From Rhodospirillaceae bacterium (GTDB lineage: Bacteria; Pseudomonadota; Alphaproteobacteria; GCA-2721365), in NCBI GenBank assembly GCA_002721365.1, contig PBKC01000054.1, positions 1-33,141 of the forward strand: a stretch of 33,141 nucleotides of DNA, read 5' to 3'. The position numbers were made by a program, and so were the translations under genes. Position 1 is the stretch's first letter. Each line of letters starts with the position of its first letter. This document shows positions 1 through 7,690 of this stretch, piece by piece. A model generated the notes under the pieces. It made no database searches and was not told where the DNA came from. It saw nothing but the letters and a program-made list of their open reading frames with translations.

Positions 1-455
1 CCGGCAAGGCGCTGACCACCGGCGGTTCGCCGCGCTATCGCATCTACCGCACCGCCGACGGTCGCTTCGTCGCCGCGGCGCCGCTCGAACAGAAGTTCTG
101 GGAGGCGTTCTGCGCCGTGATCGACCTGCCGGCGCCGCTTCGTAACGATGCCGCCGACCCGGAAGCCACGGGCGCGGCGGTCTCACGCATCATCGCGGGC
201 CGCTCCGCCGAGGAATGGACAGAGCGTTTCGCCGGCGTCGACTGCTGTGCGACGATCGTTGCGAGCCTCCAGGAAGCCCTGGCCGACCGGCATTTCCGCG
301 CCCGCGGCCTGTTCGACCGTGACCTGTCGGCGGATGGGCGCGCAATCCCCGCCCTTCCCGTCCCTGTCGTCCCGCCCTTCCGGAGCGAGGAGATTGCCGA
401 GGGCTACCCGGAGCTCGGCGAAGCGGACGCCGATTATCTGCCGAGAGAGGAATAG
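1..455 (+). CDS. CaiB/BaiF family CoA-transferase, C-terminal part (5' truncated by window)
   Basis: An open frame enters from the left edge (frame starts at base 3) and ends at TAG 453-455, giving about 150 residues of a C-terminus. It reads GGSPRYRIYRTADGRFVAAA, then KFWEAFC, the pattern of the C-terminal half of family III CoA-transferases and alpha-methylacyl-CoA racemases, where this segment begins after the active-site lobe. These enzymes move CoA between carboxylic acids or epimerise 2-methylacyl-CoA esters in the cytoplasm. The catalytic Asp lies upstream of the window, so substrate and exact activity cannot be judged. The next gene starts 7 nt downstream and its ribosome-binding sequence (GAGAGG) overlaps the stop region, so the two are probably co-transcribed. 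The ATG at 117 is internal, not a start. Confidence 0.85.
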   Translation, partial: GKALTTGGSPRYRIYRTADGRFVAAAPLEQKFWEAFCAVIDLPAPLRNDAADPEATGAAVSRIIAGRSAEEWTERFAGVDCCATIVASLQEALADRHFRARGLFDRDLSADGRAIPALPVPVVPPFRSEEIAEGYPELGEADADYLPREE

Positions 456-462
456 ACCGCCG

Positions 463-1455
463 ATGCGCGCATTGCTCGTCAGGGAGCATGGCGCTCCCGA
501 AAGCCTGGTCATCGAGGACCTGCCGACACCGGAGCCCGGCCCCGGCGAGGTACTGGTCGACGTCCGCGCGATCGGCATCAACTATCCCGACCTGCTGGTG
601 ATCGGCGGCAAGTATCAGATTCTGCCGCCACGCCCCTTCATTCCTGGCAAGGATCTGGCAGGCGTGGTCCGTGCAGTCGGCGACGGCGTCGTGCAATGCC
701 GGCCGGGCGACCGGGTGATGGCCCAGGTCGAGCACGGCGCCTATGCCGAGCAGGCCGTCGTCCCGGAGGCACAGTGCTTCGTCATCCCCGGCAGCATGAG
801 CTACGAGCAGGCGGCGGCGATGAGCCTCGTCTACCAGACGGCCCATTTCGCCCTGATCGACCGCTGCAATTTCAAGGAAGGCGAGACCGTGCTGGTCAAC
901 GGCGCGGCCGGCGGTGTGGGGCTGGCGGCGGTCCAGCTCGTGCGCGGAATGGGCGGCCGGGCGCTGGCCGGCGTGATCGACGATGACCAGGCCAAGCTGG
1001 TGCGCGAGAACGGCGCCCACGCCGTGATCGATCTGAGCCGCGAGAACCTGAGGGAATCGCTCCGCGAGCAGGTGCATGCGGCGACCGACGGCCGCGGCAC
1101 CGACATCGTCCTCGATCCGGTGGGCGGCGAGGTGTTCACGGCAAGCCTCCGCGCGATGGCGTGGCGCGGCCGGCTCTGCGTGATCGGCTTCACCTCGGGC
1201 GAAATCCCGACCCTCAAGGCGAACTACCTGCTGGTGAAGAACATCACCGTCAGCGGGCTGCAGTGGAGCGACTACCGCGACCGCGACCCGGCCTGGGTGC
1301 GGCGGGTGCAGACCGACCTGTTCCGCCTGTTCGAGGCCGGTCGCATCGACCCGCGGGTCATGGCCACCTATCCGATGGAGCAGGCCGCGACGGCACTGAA
1401 CCTGGTGAAGAAGGGACAGGTTCGCGGCAAGGTGGTCCTCACCACGGGGCAGTAG
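463..1455 (+). CDS. NADPH:quinone oxidoreductase family protein (MDR, zinc-independent)
   Basis: 330 residues, the usual length for medium-chain dehydrogenase/reductases of the quinone oxidoreductase group (COG0604). The N-terminus MRALLVREHGAPESL and the GroES-like part (GINYPDLLVIGGKYQ, FIPGKDLAGVV) are typical. The Rossmann fold has NGAAGGVGLAAVQL at about residues 145-158, the AAGGVG nucleotide motif. The Cys and His zinc ligands of alcohol dehydrogenases are not apparent, hence a zinc-free reductase using NAD(P)H to reduce quinones or enoyl/enone substrates. I chose ATG 463 because it follows the CoA-transferase stop by 7 nt and begins the family's conserved N-terminus. The frame stays open upstream only through the preceding gene. 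Linkage to a CoA-transferase suggests acyl-CoA or enone metabolism; the substrate is unknown. Confidence 0.9.
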   Translation: MRALLVREHGAPESLVIEDLPTPEPGPGEVLVDVRAIGINYPDLLVIGGKYQILPPRPFIPGKDLAGVVRAVGDGVVQCRPGDRVMAQVEHGAYAEQAVVPEAQCFVIPGSMSYEQAAAMSLVYQTAHFALIDRCNFKEGETVLVNGAAGGVGLAAVQLVRGMGGRALAGVIDDDQAKLVRENGAHAVIDLSRENLRESLREQVHAATDGRGTDIVLDPVGGEVFTASLRAMAWRGRLCVIGFTSGEIPTLKANYLLVKNITVSGLQWSDYRDRDPAWVRRVQTDLFRLFEAGRIDPRVMATYPMEQAATALNLVKKGQVRGKVVLTTGQ

Positions 1456-1460
1456 CGGCG

Positions 1461-1505
1461 GCGGGTGAGAGCCCGCAGCCCCGGATTGCGCTCACGCCAT
1501 CCGGG
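1461..1505. repeat. REP-like palindromic intergenic sequence
   Basis: Directly after the oxidoreductase stop there is a small hairpin (GCGGG 1461-1465 with CCCGC 1472-1476). It is followed by an inverted repeat with arms CCCGGAT (1480-1486) and ATCCGGG (1499-1505) and inner arms GCG/CGC. Sequences of the form CCCGGAT...ATCCGGG are widespread intergenic repeats in alphaproteobacterial genomes. It may also serve as a weak transcription end for the upstream operon, but no T-run follows. Confidence 0.5.
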
Positions 1506-1520
1506 CTACGGCGAAGGAGC

Positions 1521-1623
1521 GTCATCGCGAGGCCCGAAGGGCCGTGGCGATCCAGAGTCCGCAGCGCCTGAGGCATCGGCCGCCCTCTGGATCGCCGCGC
1601 TCCCTGCGGTCGCTCGCGATGAC
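1521..1623. repeat. Long palindromic intergenic repeat (GTCATCGCGAG ends)
   Basis: An imperfect palindrome about 103 bp long. The outer arms are GTCATCGCGAG (1521-1531) and CTCGCGATGAC (1613-1623); the inner arms are GATCCAGAG (1549-1557) and CTCTGGATC (1585-1593). The left arm contains a nested hairpin GGCCC-GAA-GGGCC. A second, half copy lies at 31767-31800 inside the prophage. The composite structure looks like a mobilisable REP/BIME-type or MITE-like repeat. No transposase is nearby. Confidence 0.7.
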
Positions 1624-1642
1624 GTGTGAATTGGCTTAAACG

Positions 1643-1930
1643 CTACTTGCCGGCCTGCTGGGCTGCCCGCAGTGCCTGGATCTCGGCGTTGAGCTGATTG
1701 ATCTGCTGCTGCAGCACCATGATCTGTTGCGTAAGCCGCATGTCCATCTCGGAGGCGTCTTCGGTGACCTCCTTGATCTCGAGCTGGCCGCGGCTGTTGA
1801 GCTGAATCCCCGGGCTGTCGCTGCCGAAGCTTTCGAGCGGCATCGCCGACACGGCAGGGATCGCCAAGGCGCCGGTCACGACAGCCAAGGCCGCCATCCG
1901 CATCGGCCGGATCAGAACGCTCCGTTTCAT
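1643..1930 (-). CDS. Small secreted protein with C-terminal coiled coil, function unknown
   Basis: 95 residues. Residues 1-29 form a clear Sec signal peptide (basic start MKRSVLIRPMRM, hydrophobic core AALAVVTGALAIPAV, likely cleavage after VSA). The mature part is short: a polar segment (PGIQLNSRGQLEIKEV) followed by an almost uninterrupted heptad-like helix (MRLTQQIMVLQQQINQLNAEIQALRAAQ, about residues 63-90), which should form a coiled-coil oligomer in the periplasm. ATG 1930 is preceded by AGGGGAAGAG, a good ribosome-binding site. It lies 171 bp beyond the copper operon on the same strand but is probably a separate unit, since a terminator-like hairpin sits between them. I do not recognise the family. 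Confidence 0.65.
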   Translation of the reverse strand: MKRSVLIRPMRMAALAVVTGALAIPAVSAMPLESFGSDSPGIQLNSRGQLEIKEVTEDASEMDMRLTQQIMVLQQQINQLNAEIQALRAAQQAGK

Positions 1931-2064
1931 TGTCTCTTCCCCTCATCATGGCATCCGCGCGATGCCGTTGCTGATATCGACAATGTTAGCGGACGAGGGT
2001 GGCGCGGCAATCACAACACGCAACAGTGACTTCCGGTGAGACCGTCCTGGCCGGAATATAGAGG

Positions 2065-2088
2065 GCGGGAGCCCGTCTCGGCCCCCGC
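2065..2088 (-). terminator. Possible terminator of the copper operon
   Basis: Inverted repeat GCGGGAGCC (2065-2073) with GGCCCCCGC (2080-2088), one mismatch, 6-nt loop, placed just after the PCu(A)C stop codon on the minus strand. The sequence following it on that strand is only mildly T-rich (CCTCTATATTCC), so this is a moderate call. Confidence 0.4.
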
Positions 2089-2101
2089 CTCTGTCGCCGG
2101 A

Positions 2102-2596
2102 TCAGTGGTGATCGTGCATGGAATGGCCGTCATGCATCCCGGCCCCGTCGCCCATCGCATCATGGACCGGTGCCGTAACCGACACAGCGCCCGCCTTGGC
2201 GAACGTGAGGGTCAACGAAACGCTGGTGCCTTTGGCCAGCGGCTCGTGGAGACCGATCAGCATGACATGAAAGCCGCCAGGGGTGAGTACGACCTCTCCC
2301 CCCGCAGGAACGTCGATGCCATCAAGCCGACGCATCGCCATCACACCGTCCTTCATGCCGCTTTCATGAAGCTCGACGGCATCGGCCACCGGCAACTCCA
2401 CGCCGACCAGCCGATCGTCGACCGTCCCTTCATTGCGAACGGTGAAGAACGCGGCTCCCGGTTGCGAAGCCGTCAATGTGGCCCGAGCCCAGACGTCTTC
2501 CACGACGATTCCGGAGGACTCCGACTGCGCTGACGCAGGTGTGGACACCGCCAGCATCAGAACCGGCGCGAACAAAGCGATCAGAAGACTTTTCAT
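2102..2596 (-). CDS. Periplasmic copper chaperone PCu(A)C
   Basis: 164 residues with a signal peptide (residues 1-23, cleaved after ASA) and a single PCu(A)C/DUF461 domain. The Cu(I) ligands of the family (H...M...HxM) are visible: ELHESGM, then MRRLDG, then GFHVML. The tail after about residue 148 is rich in His and Met (GMHDGHSMHDHH), an extra metal-binding extension. The family delivers copper to cytochrome c oxidase (CuA or CuB site) in the periplasm. ATG 2596 has a strong ribosome-binding site (GGGAGG). It follows the beta-barrel gene by 13 nt, so the two are surely co-transcribed. Whether it serves oxidase assembly or copper detoxification cannot be decided from sequence; no SCO or oxidase gene is in view. 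Confidence 0.92.
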   Translation of the reverse strand: MKSLLIALFAPVLMLAVSTPASAQSESSGIVVEDVWARATLTASQPGAAFFTVRNEGTVDDRLVGVELPVADAVELHESGMKDGVMAMRRLDGIDVPAGGEVVLTPGGFHVMLIGLHEPLAKGTSVSLTLTFAKAGAVSVTAPVHDAMGDGAGMHDGHSMHDHH

Positions 2597-2609
2597 TGTC
2601 CTACCTCCC

Positions 2610-3746
2610 TCAGAATGCGTACTGCCAGCCAGCGGTAACTTGATAGTCCGTCTGCATCTGCGGACCGTTCAGATCCTGATAGACCGGCATCCCGAACTCG
2701 ATGGCGAGCCGGTGACCGCGGAACGACCCGTTCTGCGCAACGAGATTGACGCCGAACAGGACGTCGAGCCGGTCGCCGCCATAATTGGCAGGGTCGGCCG
2801 TCTGCACCGGCGCGACGATCCGGGCGTCCTGCCCTTCGATCTTGCCGGTACGCTCGCCCGCCAGCCGCAGCGACGTGCTGATCCACGGCGCCCAGCGATA
2901 ACTCGCCCAGGCGGTCAGCCGGTGGATGTCGCCCAGCCGGTAACCTTCATCGTTCTTGCCGAGGCGCATCGTCGCCCGGTACTGGGCGCCCCAGCCGAAC
3001 TCGCCGCTATGCCCGGTATAGGTGATGCCGGGCAGGAGATCGAAAGTCCCCGATCCGAGCTGCATCGCGTAGGGCACGCGGAGCACGGGCCGAGCGCCGT
3101 TCGGCGCCAGCACGTCGTCGGTCTTGTCCAGCCGTCCCGTCGGCAGGCCGAGGCCGACATTGAGATGCAGGTGGTTGACGCCGTCATCCCACAGCCGCAC
3201 CAGTCCGGCGATCGACGTGTCGCCGAGCCCCTTGGTTCGGGTCGTGAACGTGCCAAGCACATTGGTTCCCGCGCCGCCCTGGAAGGTGATGTGGTCCATC
3301 GACTTCACCAGGTACTGCGCCATGCCCATCAGCGTCAGCCAGTCATTGGGGGCGTACATGGCGCCGAACATATGCATGTCCATCGTCATGTCGGTGGGCA
3401 CCACCCGAAGAAACGGCGGCTGGCCGGGCTGGCCGAAGAAGGGGTTGGCGATCGTGGTGGCGATCTCTTGGGGACTGACCTCGCGCCGGCCGATCCGGTT
3501 GCCCTCCATCACCATCCGCATGAAGCGGTAGGAGAGCATCCATTCGCCTTCGTGGTGCATGTGATCGCCCATGACGCCGATGGGCGCGTGGCTGTCGGCG
3601 TTGATGGGCGCGACGCCGTCCCCGGACAGCGCCATGCCCGCAACGGAAGGAGTCTCGTCGTCATGGCTTTCATGGGCGAAAGAAGGCCCAACCACGAGTA
3701 CGGACGCCAGCAACGCGCCAACGGTGCGCATGACTTTGGGTAACAT
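2610..3746 (-). CDS. Outer-membrane beta-barrel, transporter-like (copper-linked)
   Basis: 378 residues from ATG 3746, chosen because GGAG stands 7 nt before it and a signal peptide follows (VMRTVGALLASVLVVGPSFA). The mature protein begins with a His/Asp-rich stretch (HESHDDE) and later has HMHHEGEWM and a Met-rich segment (TDMTMDMHMFGAM), all suggestive of copper or other soft-metal contact. The rest alternates short polar turns with amphipathic strands and ends in an aromatic residue (AGWQYAF), as outer-membrane barrels do. It resembles the 'transporter' family related to MetA/phenol-degradation outer-membrane proteins that often sits next to PCu(A)C genes. Role inferred: metal passage or sensing at the outer membrane. 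The transported substrate is unknown. Confidence 0.75.
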   Translation of the reverse strand: MLPKVMRTVGALLASVLVVGPSFAHESHDDETPSVAGMALSGDGVAPINADSHAPIGVMGDHMHHEGEWMLSYRFMRMVMEGNRIGRREVSPQEIATTIANPFFGQPGQPPFLRVVPTDMTMDMHMFGAMYAPNDWLTLMGMAQYLVKSMDHITFQGGAGTNVLGTFTTRTKGLGDTSIAGLVRLWDDGVNHLHLNVGLGLPTGRLDKTDDVLAPNGARPVLRVPYAMQLGSGTFDLLPGITYTGHSGEFGWGAQYRATMRLGKNDEGYRLGDIHRLTAWASYRWAPWISTSLRLAGERTGKIEGQDARIVAPVQTADPANYGGDRLDVLFGVNLVAQNGSFRGHRLAIEFGMPVYQDLNGPQMQTDYQVTAGWQYAF

Positions 3747-3828
3747 TGATGTACTCCGCTTACGACGAGGCGCACGCCTCAGGCGGAGGCGCCCCATTCA
3801 ACCGTTGAAACTGGAAATTGTCAGCCGT

Positions 3829-4230
3829 TCAGACGGAGCGGAGAGGAGGAGCGCGTGCCGCGAAGCCTTCGCGGCGGACCTGGACGGGGAGGAAGTCCCT
3901 TCCGGCCGAGGGTCCGAGGCGGAGCCAAGCGGCAGGCAGGTCCAGCGCAACGATGACCGGAGTGAGCGCCGGACTCGGTTGGAACGCCGCACAAACCAAG
4001 CAATGCCAGCAGGCATGCTGGCGTGGAACCGAACGCGATCGATCGTCCGAAGCCGGAACGACGATCTCCTTCGGGCCCTCGGCGGTGCACAGCGAAAGGA
4101 CGAAGCCTTCGCCGTCGGCGGCCGTCGCAAGGCCGGGCAACCACGGCGTCGAGACACTTTGAAGGAAGAGCGTCAGCAGGCACAGCCATGTCAGCCATAG
4201 CCGTTTGGTCGTGCCGTGCGCCCGTTTCAT
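3829..4230 (-). CDS. DUF2946-like small exported protein
   Basis: 133 residues. An N-terminal hydrophobic segment (RLWLTWLCLLTLFLQSV, about residues 10-26) acts as a signal or anchor. It is followed by a Cys/His cluster CWHCLVC at about residues 74-80, and the C-terminus ends in a proline-rich RAPP motif. This layout (membrane segment, CxxC with nearby His, short RAPP-type tail) matches DUF2946 proteins, which regularly accompany copper-transport genes. It is the first gene of the minus-strand copper cluster, 82 nt upstream of the beta-barrel. The ribosome-binding site is weak (AAAGACG). A copper-binding role is inferred from the cysteines and the neighbours. Confidence 0.7.
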   Translation of the reverse strand: MKRAHGTTKRLWLTWLCLLTLFLQSVSTPWLPGLATAADGEGFVLSLCTAEGPKEIVVPASDDRSRSVPRQHACWHCLVCAAFQPSPALTPVIVALDLPAAWLRLGPSAGRDFLPVQVRREGFAARAPPLRSV

Positions 4231-4316
4231 GATCGCGTCTTTAGCAGCCCGGACGAAATACTGCCAGCCGCGTCATCGTTTACGACCCGCCAAATCGAGC
4301 GGGGCCCTGAACCAAG

Positions 4317-4346
4317 GCGCCCCGTGCCAGGACCGGCACGGGGCGC
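4317..4346 (-). terminator. Flagellin terminator hairpin
   Basis: Perfect 12-bp stem GCGCCCCGTGCC / GGCACGGGGCGC with a 6-nt loop, starting 8 nt after the flagellin stop codon on the minus strand. The following sequence on that strand (CTTGGTTC) has only a short T content. The length and perfection of the stem make termination or 3'-end protection of the abundant flagellin message likely. Confidence 0.7.
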
Positions 4347-4354
4347 GTCAGGAA

Positions 4355-5182
4355 CTAAGCGGCGGGCGTGAAGGCGGTGAGGATATTGGGCTGCGCGTTG
4401 GCGATGCTGAGCGTGAGGATGCTGAGCTGCTGCTTCGCTTGCTGCGCCTGCAGGCGGGTCGCTTCCCGTCCCAGATCGGCATCGACGATCGAACCCAGCC
4501 CCTCCTGCACCGCATCGGAGATCGCGGTCGAGAAACGGTCCTGAGCCCCTAGCGCACGGACATCCGCCCCCAGCCCGCCGAGAGCGGATCCGACGCGCTG
4601 AATAGCGGAATCGATCACGCCGAGGGCACTCGCTGCATCGCCCGGCGTCGCCAGCGACGCGGCATCGAGAGCATCGGCGACATCGGTTTCGAGGTCCTGT
4701 GCCCCCAGCGACAGCGTCCCGCCTTCGGTGTCCGAAATGACGCCGAGATCGTTCGCTCCCGCCTGAAGAAGGTTGCGGCCGTTGAAGTTCGCATTGTCGA
4801 TGAACGCCCGGACCTGCCCCACGGCGTTACGGAAATCCTCTTCAAGCAGCGCCTGCTGCGACTCCGAGTTGCCGGGGCTCGCGGCCGAGATCGCCTTGGC
4901 GCGAAGATCGGTGAGCAGGTTGGAAACCTCGGTCGCGCCTGCAAGCGCCACCTGCCCCACCCCGCGACCGTTCGCGATGCCTTGCTGGACGGCGGCGATG
5001 CTCTTGAGTTCCGAACTCGCCCCTTCGCCGATGACGAAAGAGGACGCGTCCGTCAGCGCGTTGAAGACCTGAAGCCCGGTCGCCACGCGATTCCGCGTTG
5101 CGTCCAAACCTTCATTGGTAGCGCCGAGATTCCTGACCGACAGCGCCGCCGCCGGATTGGTATTCACCGAGTTCACGGGCAT
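4355..5182 (-). CDS. Flagellin, short alphaproteobacterial type
   Basis: 275 residues, containing only the conserved D0/D1 helices. The N-terminal domain has MPVNSVNTNPAAALSVRNL, NRVATGLQV and DASSFVIGEGASSELKSIAA; the C-terminal domain has GREATRLQAQQAKQQLSIL and ends NILTAFTPAA. There is little or no variable D2/D3 insert between about residues 150 and 200, which is usual for alphaproteobacterial flagellins of this size. The protein is exported by the flagellar type III system and polymerises into the filament. No other flagellar gene, and neither flaF nor flbT, is near, so this is an isolated, possibly extra, flagellin. I looked for sigma-54 and sigma-28 promoters upstream and found none with correct spacing. 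Confidence 0.93.
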   Translation of the reverse strand: MPVNSVNTNPAAALSVRNLGATNEGLDATRNRVATGLQVFNALTDASSFVIGEGASSELKSIAAVQQGIANGRGVGQVALAGATEVSNLLTDLRAKAISAASPGNSESQQALLEEDFRNAVGQVRAFIDNANFNGRNLLQAGANDLGVISDTEGGTLSLGAQDLETDVADALDAASLATPGDAASALGVIDSAIQRVGSALGGLGADVRALGAQDRFSTAISDAVQEGLGSIVDADLGREATRLQAQQAKQQLSILTLSIANAQPNILTAFTPAA

Positions 5183-5346
5183 GCTGCCCTCCCTCGCCGG
5201 TGGATGTCTTCCAGTTTTCTACTCTAGCAAAAGTGGAGAAAAGGTGCCAACCGGGATGCACTCACAGTTCAGTGAGATTCTCTCCTTGGGCTCGCCCATG
5301 TCCAGCCGCCATGATGGCTGCAAAAGACAAACGGGAGGAAATCGGA

Positions 5347-6462
5347 ATGAACGTCGCGGCAGCGATCACCGGCGCCGTTGGTCTGGCGCTCGGCTTCGTC
5401 ATCGGCGGGCTGGTGAACGATGGCACCGCCACCCCGCCGGAAACCAACGGCCCGGCCACGGCAACGACCGTCGACCAGCCGGCGGCAACGCATGAGAAGG
5501 TCAGGCTGAGGATCGCCAGCACGGCGCCGACGACGCTGCCGGTGATCGGCAGCCATGGCAAGCGGCTGGAAGAGCTGGTGAGCACCATGTCCGGCGGCGA
5601 TCTGGAAGTCCGCCTGTTCGAGCCAGGCGCGCTGGTCCCGGCGCTGGAAGTATTCGACGCGGTGTCCTCCGGGTCGGTCGACGGTGGCTGGTCGGTTTCC
5701 AGTTACTGGGCCGGCAAGGTCCCGGCACTGCAGTTCTTCAACTCGGTCCCCTTCGGCCCGGAGACGGCCGAGCAGTTCGCCTGGATGCGCTATGGCGGCG
5801 GCCGCGAGCTCTATGAAGAGATCTATCACCGCTACAACATCCACCCGCTGGTCTGCTGGTTCATTCCTCAGGACGGATCGGGATGGTTCCGCAAGCCGAT
5901 CGATTCGCTGGAAGACTTCCGCGGCCTCAAGATCCGGTTCCTCGGCCTCGGCGGGCGGGTGCTGGAGAAATTCGGGGCATCCACCCAGCTTCTCGCTGGT
6001 GGCGACATTTATCCGGCGCTGGAACTCGGCACCATCGATGCGGCCGAGTTCTCAATGCCGGTGATCGACGAGCAGGTCGGCTTCCAGGAAGTCGCCAAGC
6101 ATTACTACATGCCCGGCTGGCACCAGTCGGCCAGCATGGGTGAGGCCATCTTCAATCTCGACCGCTGGAATGCGCTCGGCGACCAGTACCGGGCGATGCT
6201 GGAGACGGCATGCGGCGAAAACAGCCTGGACGCCATCGCCTATGGCGAGGCCATCCAGGCACCGGCGCTGCGGTCGCTGGAGAAAGACGGCGTCACGATC
6301 CGTCGCTGGCCGCCCGAGATCCTGGACGCGTTCCGCCAGGCCTGGCAGGAGGTCGTCACGGACGAGGCGAAGGCCGACCCCGACTTCGCTCGCGTCTGGG
6401 AAAGCCTCAGCGCGTTTCGCCAGGACTACGCCCTGTGGCGGCAATACAGCCGGCTTGATTGA
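5347..6462 (+). CDS. TRAP transporter solute-binding protein (DctP/TakP type), orphan
   Basis: 371 residues from ATG 5347, preceded by GGGAGGAAATC, the only good ribosome-binding site in the region. Residues 1-25 form an uncleaved-looking hydrophobic helix (NVAAAITGAVGLALGFVIGGLV), then a Thr/Pro/Ala-rich linker to about residue 50. The substrate-binding fold follows: VRLRIAST at its start, WFRKPIDSLEDFRGLKIRF in the middle (the family's arginine-bearing hinge strand), and AAEFSMPVIDEQ. This resembles the 2-oxo-acid/mannitol-type TRAP binding proteins. Such proteins hand organic acids to a DctQM permease, but no permease gene is present on either side. The permease is either elsewhere or the protein has another job. 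Confidence 0.88.
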   Translation: MNVAAAITGAVGLALGFVIGGLVNDGTATPPETNGPATATTVDQPAATHEKVRLRIASTAPTTLPVIGSHGKRLEELVSTMSGGDLEVRLFEPGALVPALEVFDAVSSGSVDGGWSVSSYWAGKVPALQFFNSVPFGPETAEQFAWMRYGGGRELYEEIYHRYNIHPLVCWFIPQDGSGWFRKPIDSLEDFRGLKIRFLGLGGRVLEKFGASTQLLAGGDIYPALELGTIDAAEFSMPVIDEQVGFQEVAKHYYMPGWHQSASMGEAIFNLDRWNALGDQYRAMLETACGENSLDAIAYGEAIQAPALRSLEKDGVTIRRWPPEILDAFRQAWQEVVTDEAKADPDFARVWESLSAFRQDYALWRQYSRLD

Positions 6463-6582
6463 GCATCCGTTAAATTGGTGGTTGAAGGAATACGGAGAAG
6501 ATCAGTCTCGCCACAGATCGTAGATTCATCCGTTCAGCCATGGCCTAATGTCCATTAGACAAGCCGACGCGGAGAACGGCGA

Positions 6583-7482
6583 ATGGACGACGAACGCGTG
6601 ACGACCATGCTGGATCCCGAGCTCGAATTCTTCGGGCCGGTCTCCGATCGACCGCAGCATCCGATCACGCCGGACACTTATCCCCACGGTCAGGTCCTTC
6701 GGGAACTCGGTGGCGAGTGGGACGAGGCCGAGCAGGCATGGCGCTTTTCGAAGCACGACCGGCCGGCCAGCCTCGACGACCTCATGGCCCGCCACCCGCC
6801 GCCGCCCCGAGGCCGGGGACCGGCTTACTGGTCTCGCTACCGTTGGCTCGAACAGCGTCTGCTCGAGCAGCCGAGCACGATGCCGGAGCACGAACTGCTG
6901 GAACTGCTGCTGTCGTTCAGCGTGCCGCTGAGCAATGCCGAGGGCCTCGCGCCGGCCCTGATCGCCCGCTTCCGCTCCTTAGGTGCCGCAGTCGCCAGCC
7001 CACCACAGCGACTCCTGGAGTTCGACAAGGTCAACCACCATTCGGTGATCCTGTTCCGGCTGGTCCGCGAGCTCGCGATCCGTCTGGCCAAGGAGAACGT
7101 CGTCGAGCGGCAGGGGGTCGACGGCAAGAACCTGATGGCGTATCTGCGGACGGCGATGGCGAACGAGACCGAGGAACAGCTTCGCATGCTGAGCCTCGAC
7201 ACCAAGAATCAGCTCATCGCCGACGACATACTGATGCACGGCGATGCCGACAGCATTCCCCTGCGTCCCCGGAAGGTCGCCAAGCGGGCGCTGGAGCTCG
7301 ATGCGACCAAGGTTATCCTGGTGCACAATCATCCCTCCGGCGATCATAAGCCGAGCAAGGAAGACATCCAGATGACCCGGCGCATCAAGACGGCACTGTC
7401 CCATCTGGGCGTGACGTTGAGCGATCACATCATCATCGGCCGCAGCGGCAGCACGAGCTTCCGCGAGAGCGGGAACCTCTAG
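6583..7482 (+). CDS. RadC-family JAMM domain protein with N-terminal extension
   Basis: 299 residues. The C-terminal half is a full RadC/JAB domain: the zinc-binding JAMM pattern HxH-x7-S-x2-D is complete (H248, H250, S258, D261, within HNHPSGDHKPSKED), and SIPLRPRKVAKRALEL precedes it as in other RadC proteins. Residues about 95-140 resemble the helix-hairpin segment usually found in front. Residues 1-80 are extra: the segment about 38-57 (VLRELGGEWDEAEQAWRFSK) looks like the small 'GGRWnpe..aWxF' domain found fused to helicases and other DNA enzymes. RadC's biochemical role is still debated; the active site predicts a metalloprotease fold. The gene stands alone between unrelated neighbours. 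Confidence 0.88.
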   Translation: MDDERVTTMLDPELEFFGPVSDRPQHPITPDTYPHGQVLRELGGEWDEAEQAWRFSKHDRPASLDDLMARHPPPPRGRGPAYWSRYRWLEQRLLEQPSTMPEHELLELLLSFSVPLSNAEGLAPALIARFRSLGAAVASPPQRLLEFDKVNHHSVILFRLVRELAIRLAKENVVERQGVDGKNLMAYLRTAMANETEEQLRMLSLDTKNQLIADDILMHGDADSIPLRPRKVAKRALELDATKVILVHNHPSGDHKPSKEDIQMTRRIKTALSHLGVTLSDHIIIGRSGSTSFRESGNL

Positions 7483-7690
7483 CACTCTTCGACCGCGAGA
7501 GCGGGCGGCGCGCTGACATCGGCGCTGTCCCCCGCCGTCAAAAAGCCGTCACCGCCGCCCGAACGACAGGCCGCGTTTCCCTTACCAATCCGTATGGTTC
7601 GGCCAATCGTGCGGCAAGGGACGATCTCCAATTATCCGCTGCAGCGATCGCCACGTGCGACAGCGCGGTAACAAGAGGAGATCAAAGGCA
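7483..7690 (+). other. Intergenic leader of the PepSY/two-component cluster
   Basis: About 208 bases without a gene. The only clear signal is the AGAGGAG ribosome-binding site for the PepSY gene near its right end. No promoter or operator could be assigned with confidence. A promoter responding to the downstream two-component system would be expected here. Confidence 0.3.

Noticed and set aside
2433..3743. 436-codon plus-strand frame opposite the copper operon
   Set aside because: It is antisense to three genes with clear signal peptides and metal motifs; composition is His/Arg/Asp-rich as in antisense frames of GC-rich genes.
5183..5270. TGGCAC followed by TTTTGC upstream of the flagellin gene on the minus strand, resembling a sigma-54 promoter
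   Set aside because: The GG and GC elements are much farther apart than the fixed spacing sigma-54 needs, and no correctly spaced alternative was found.
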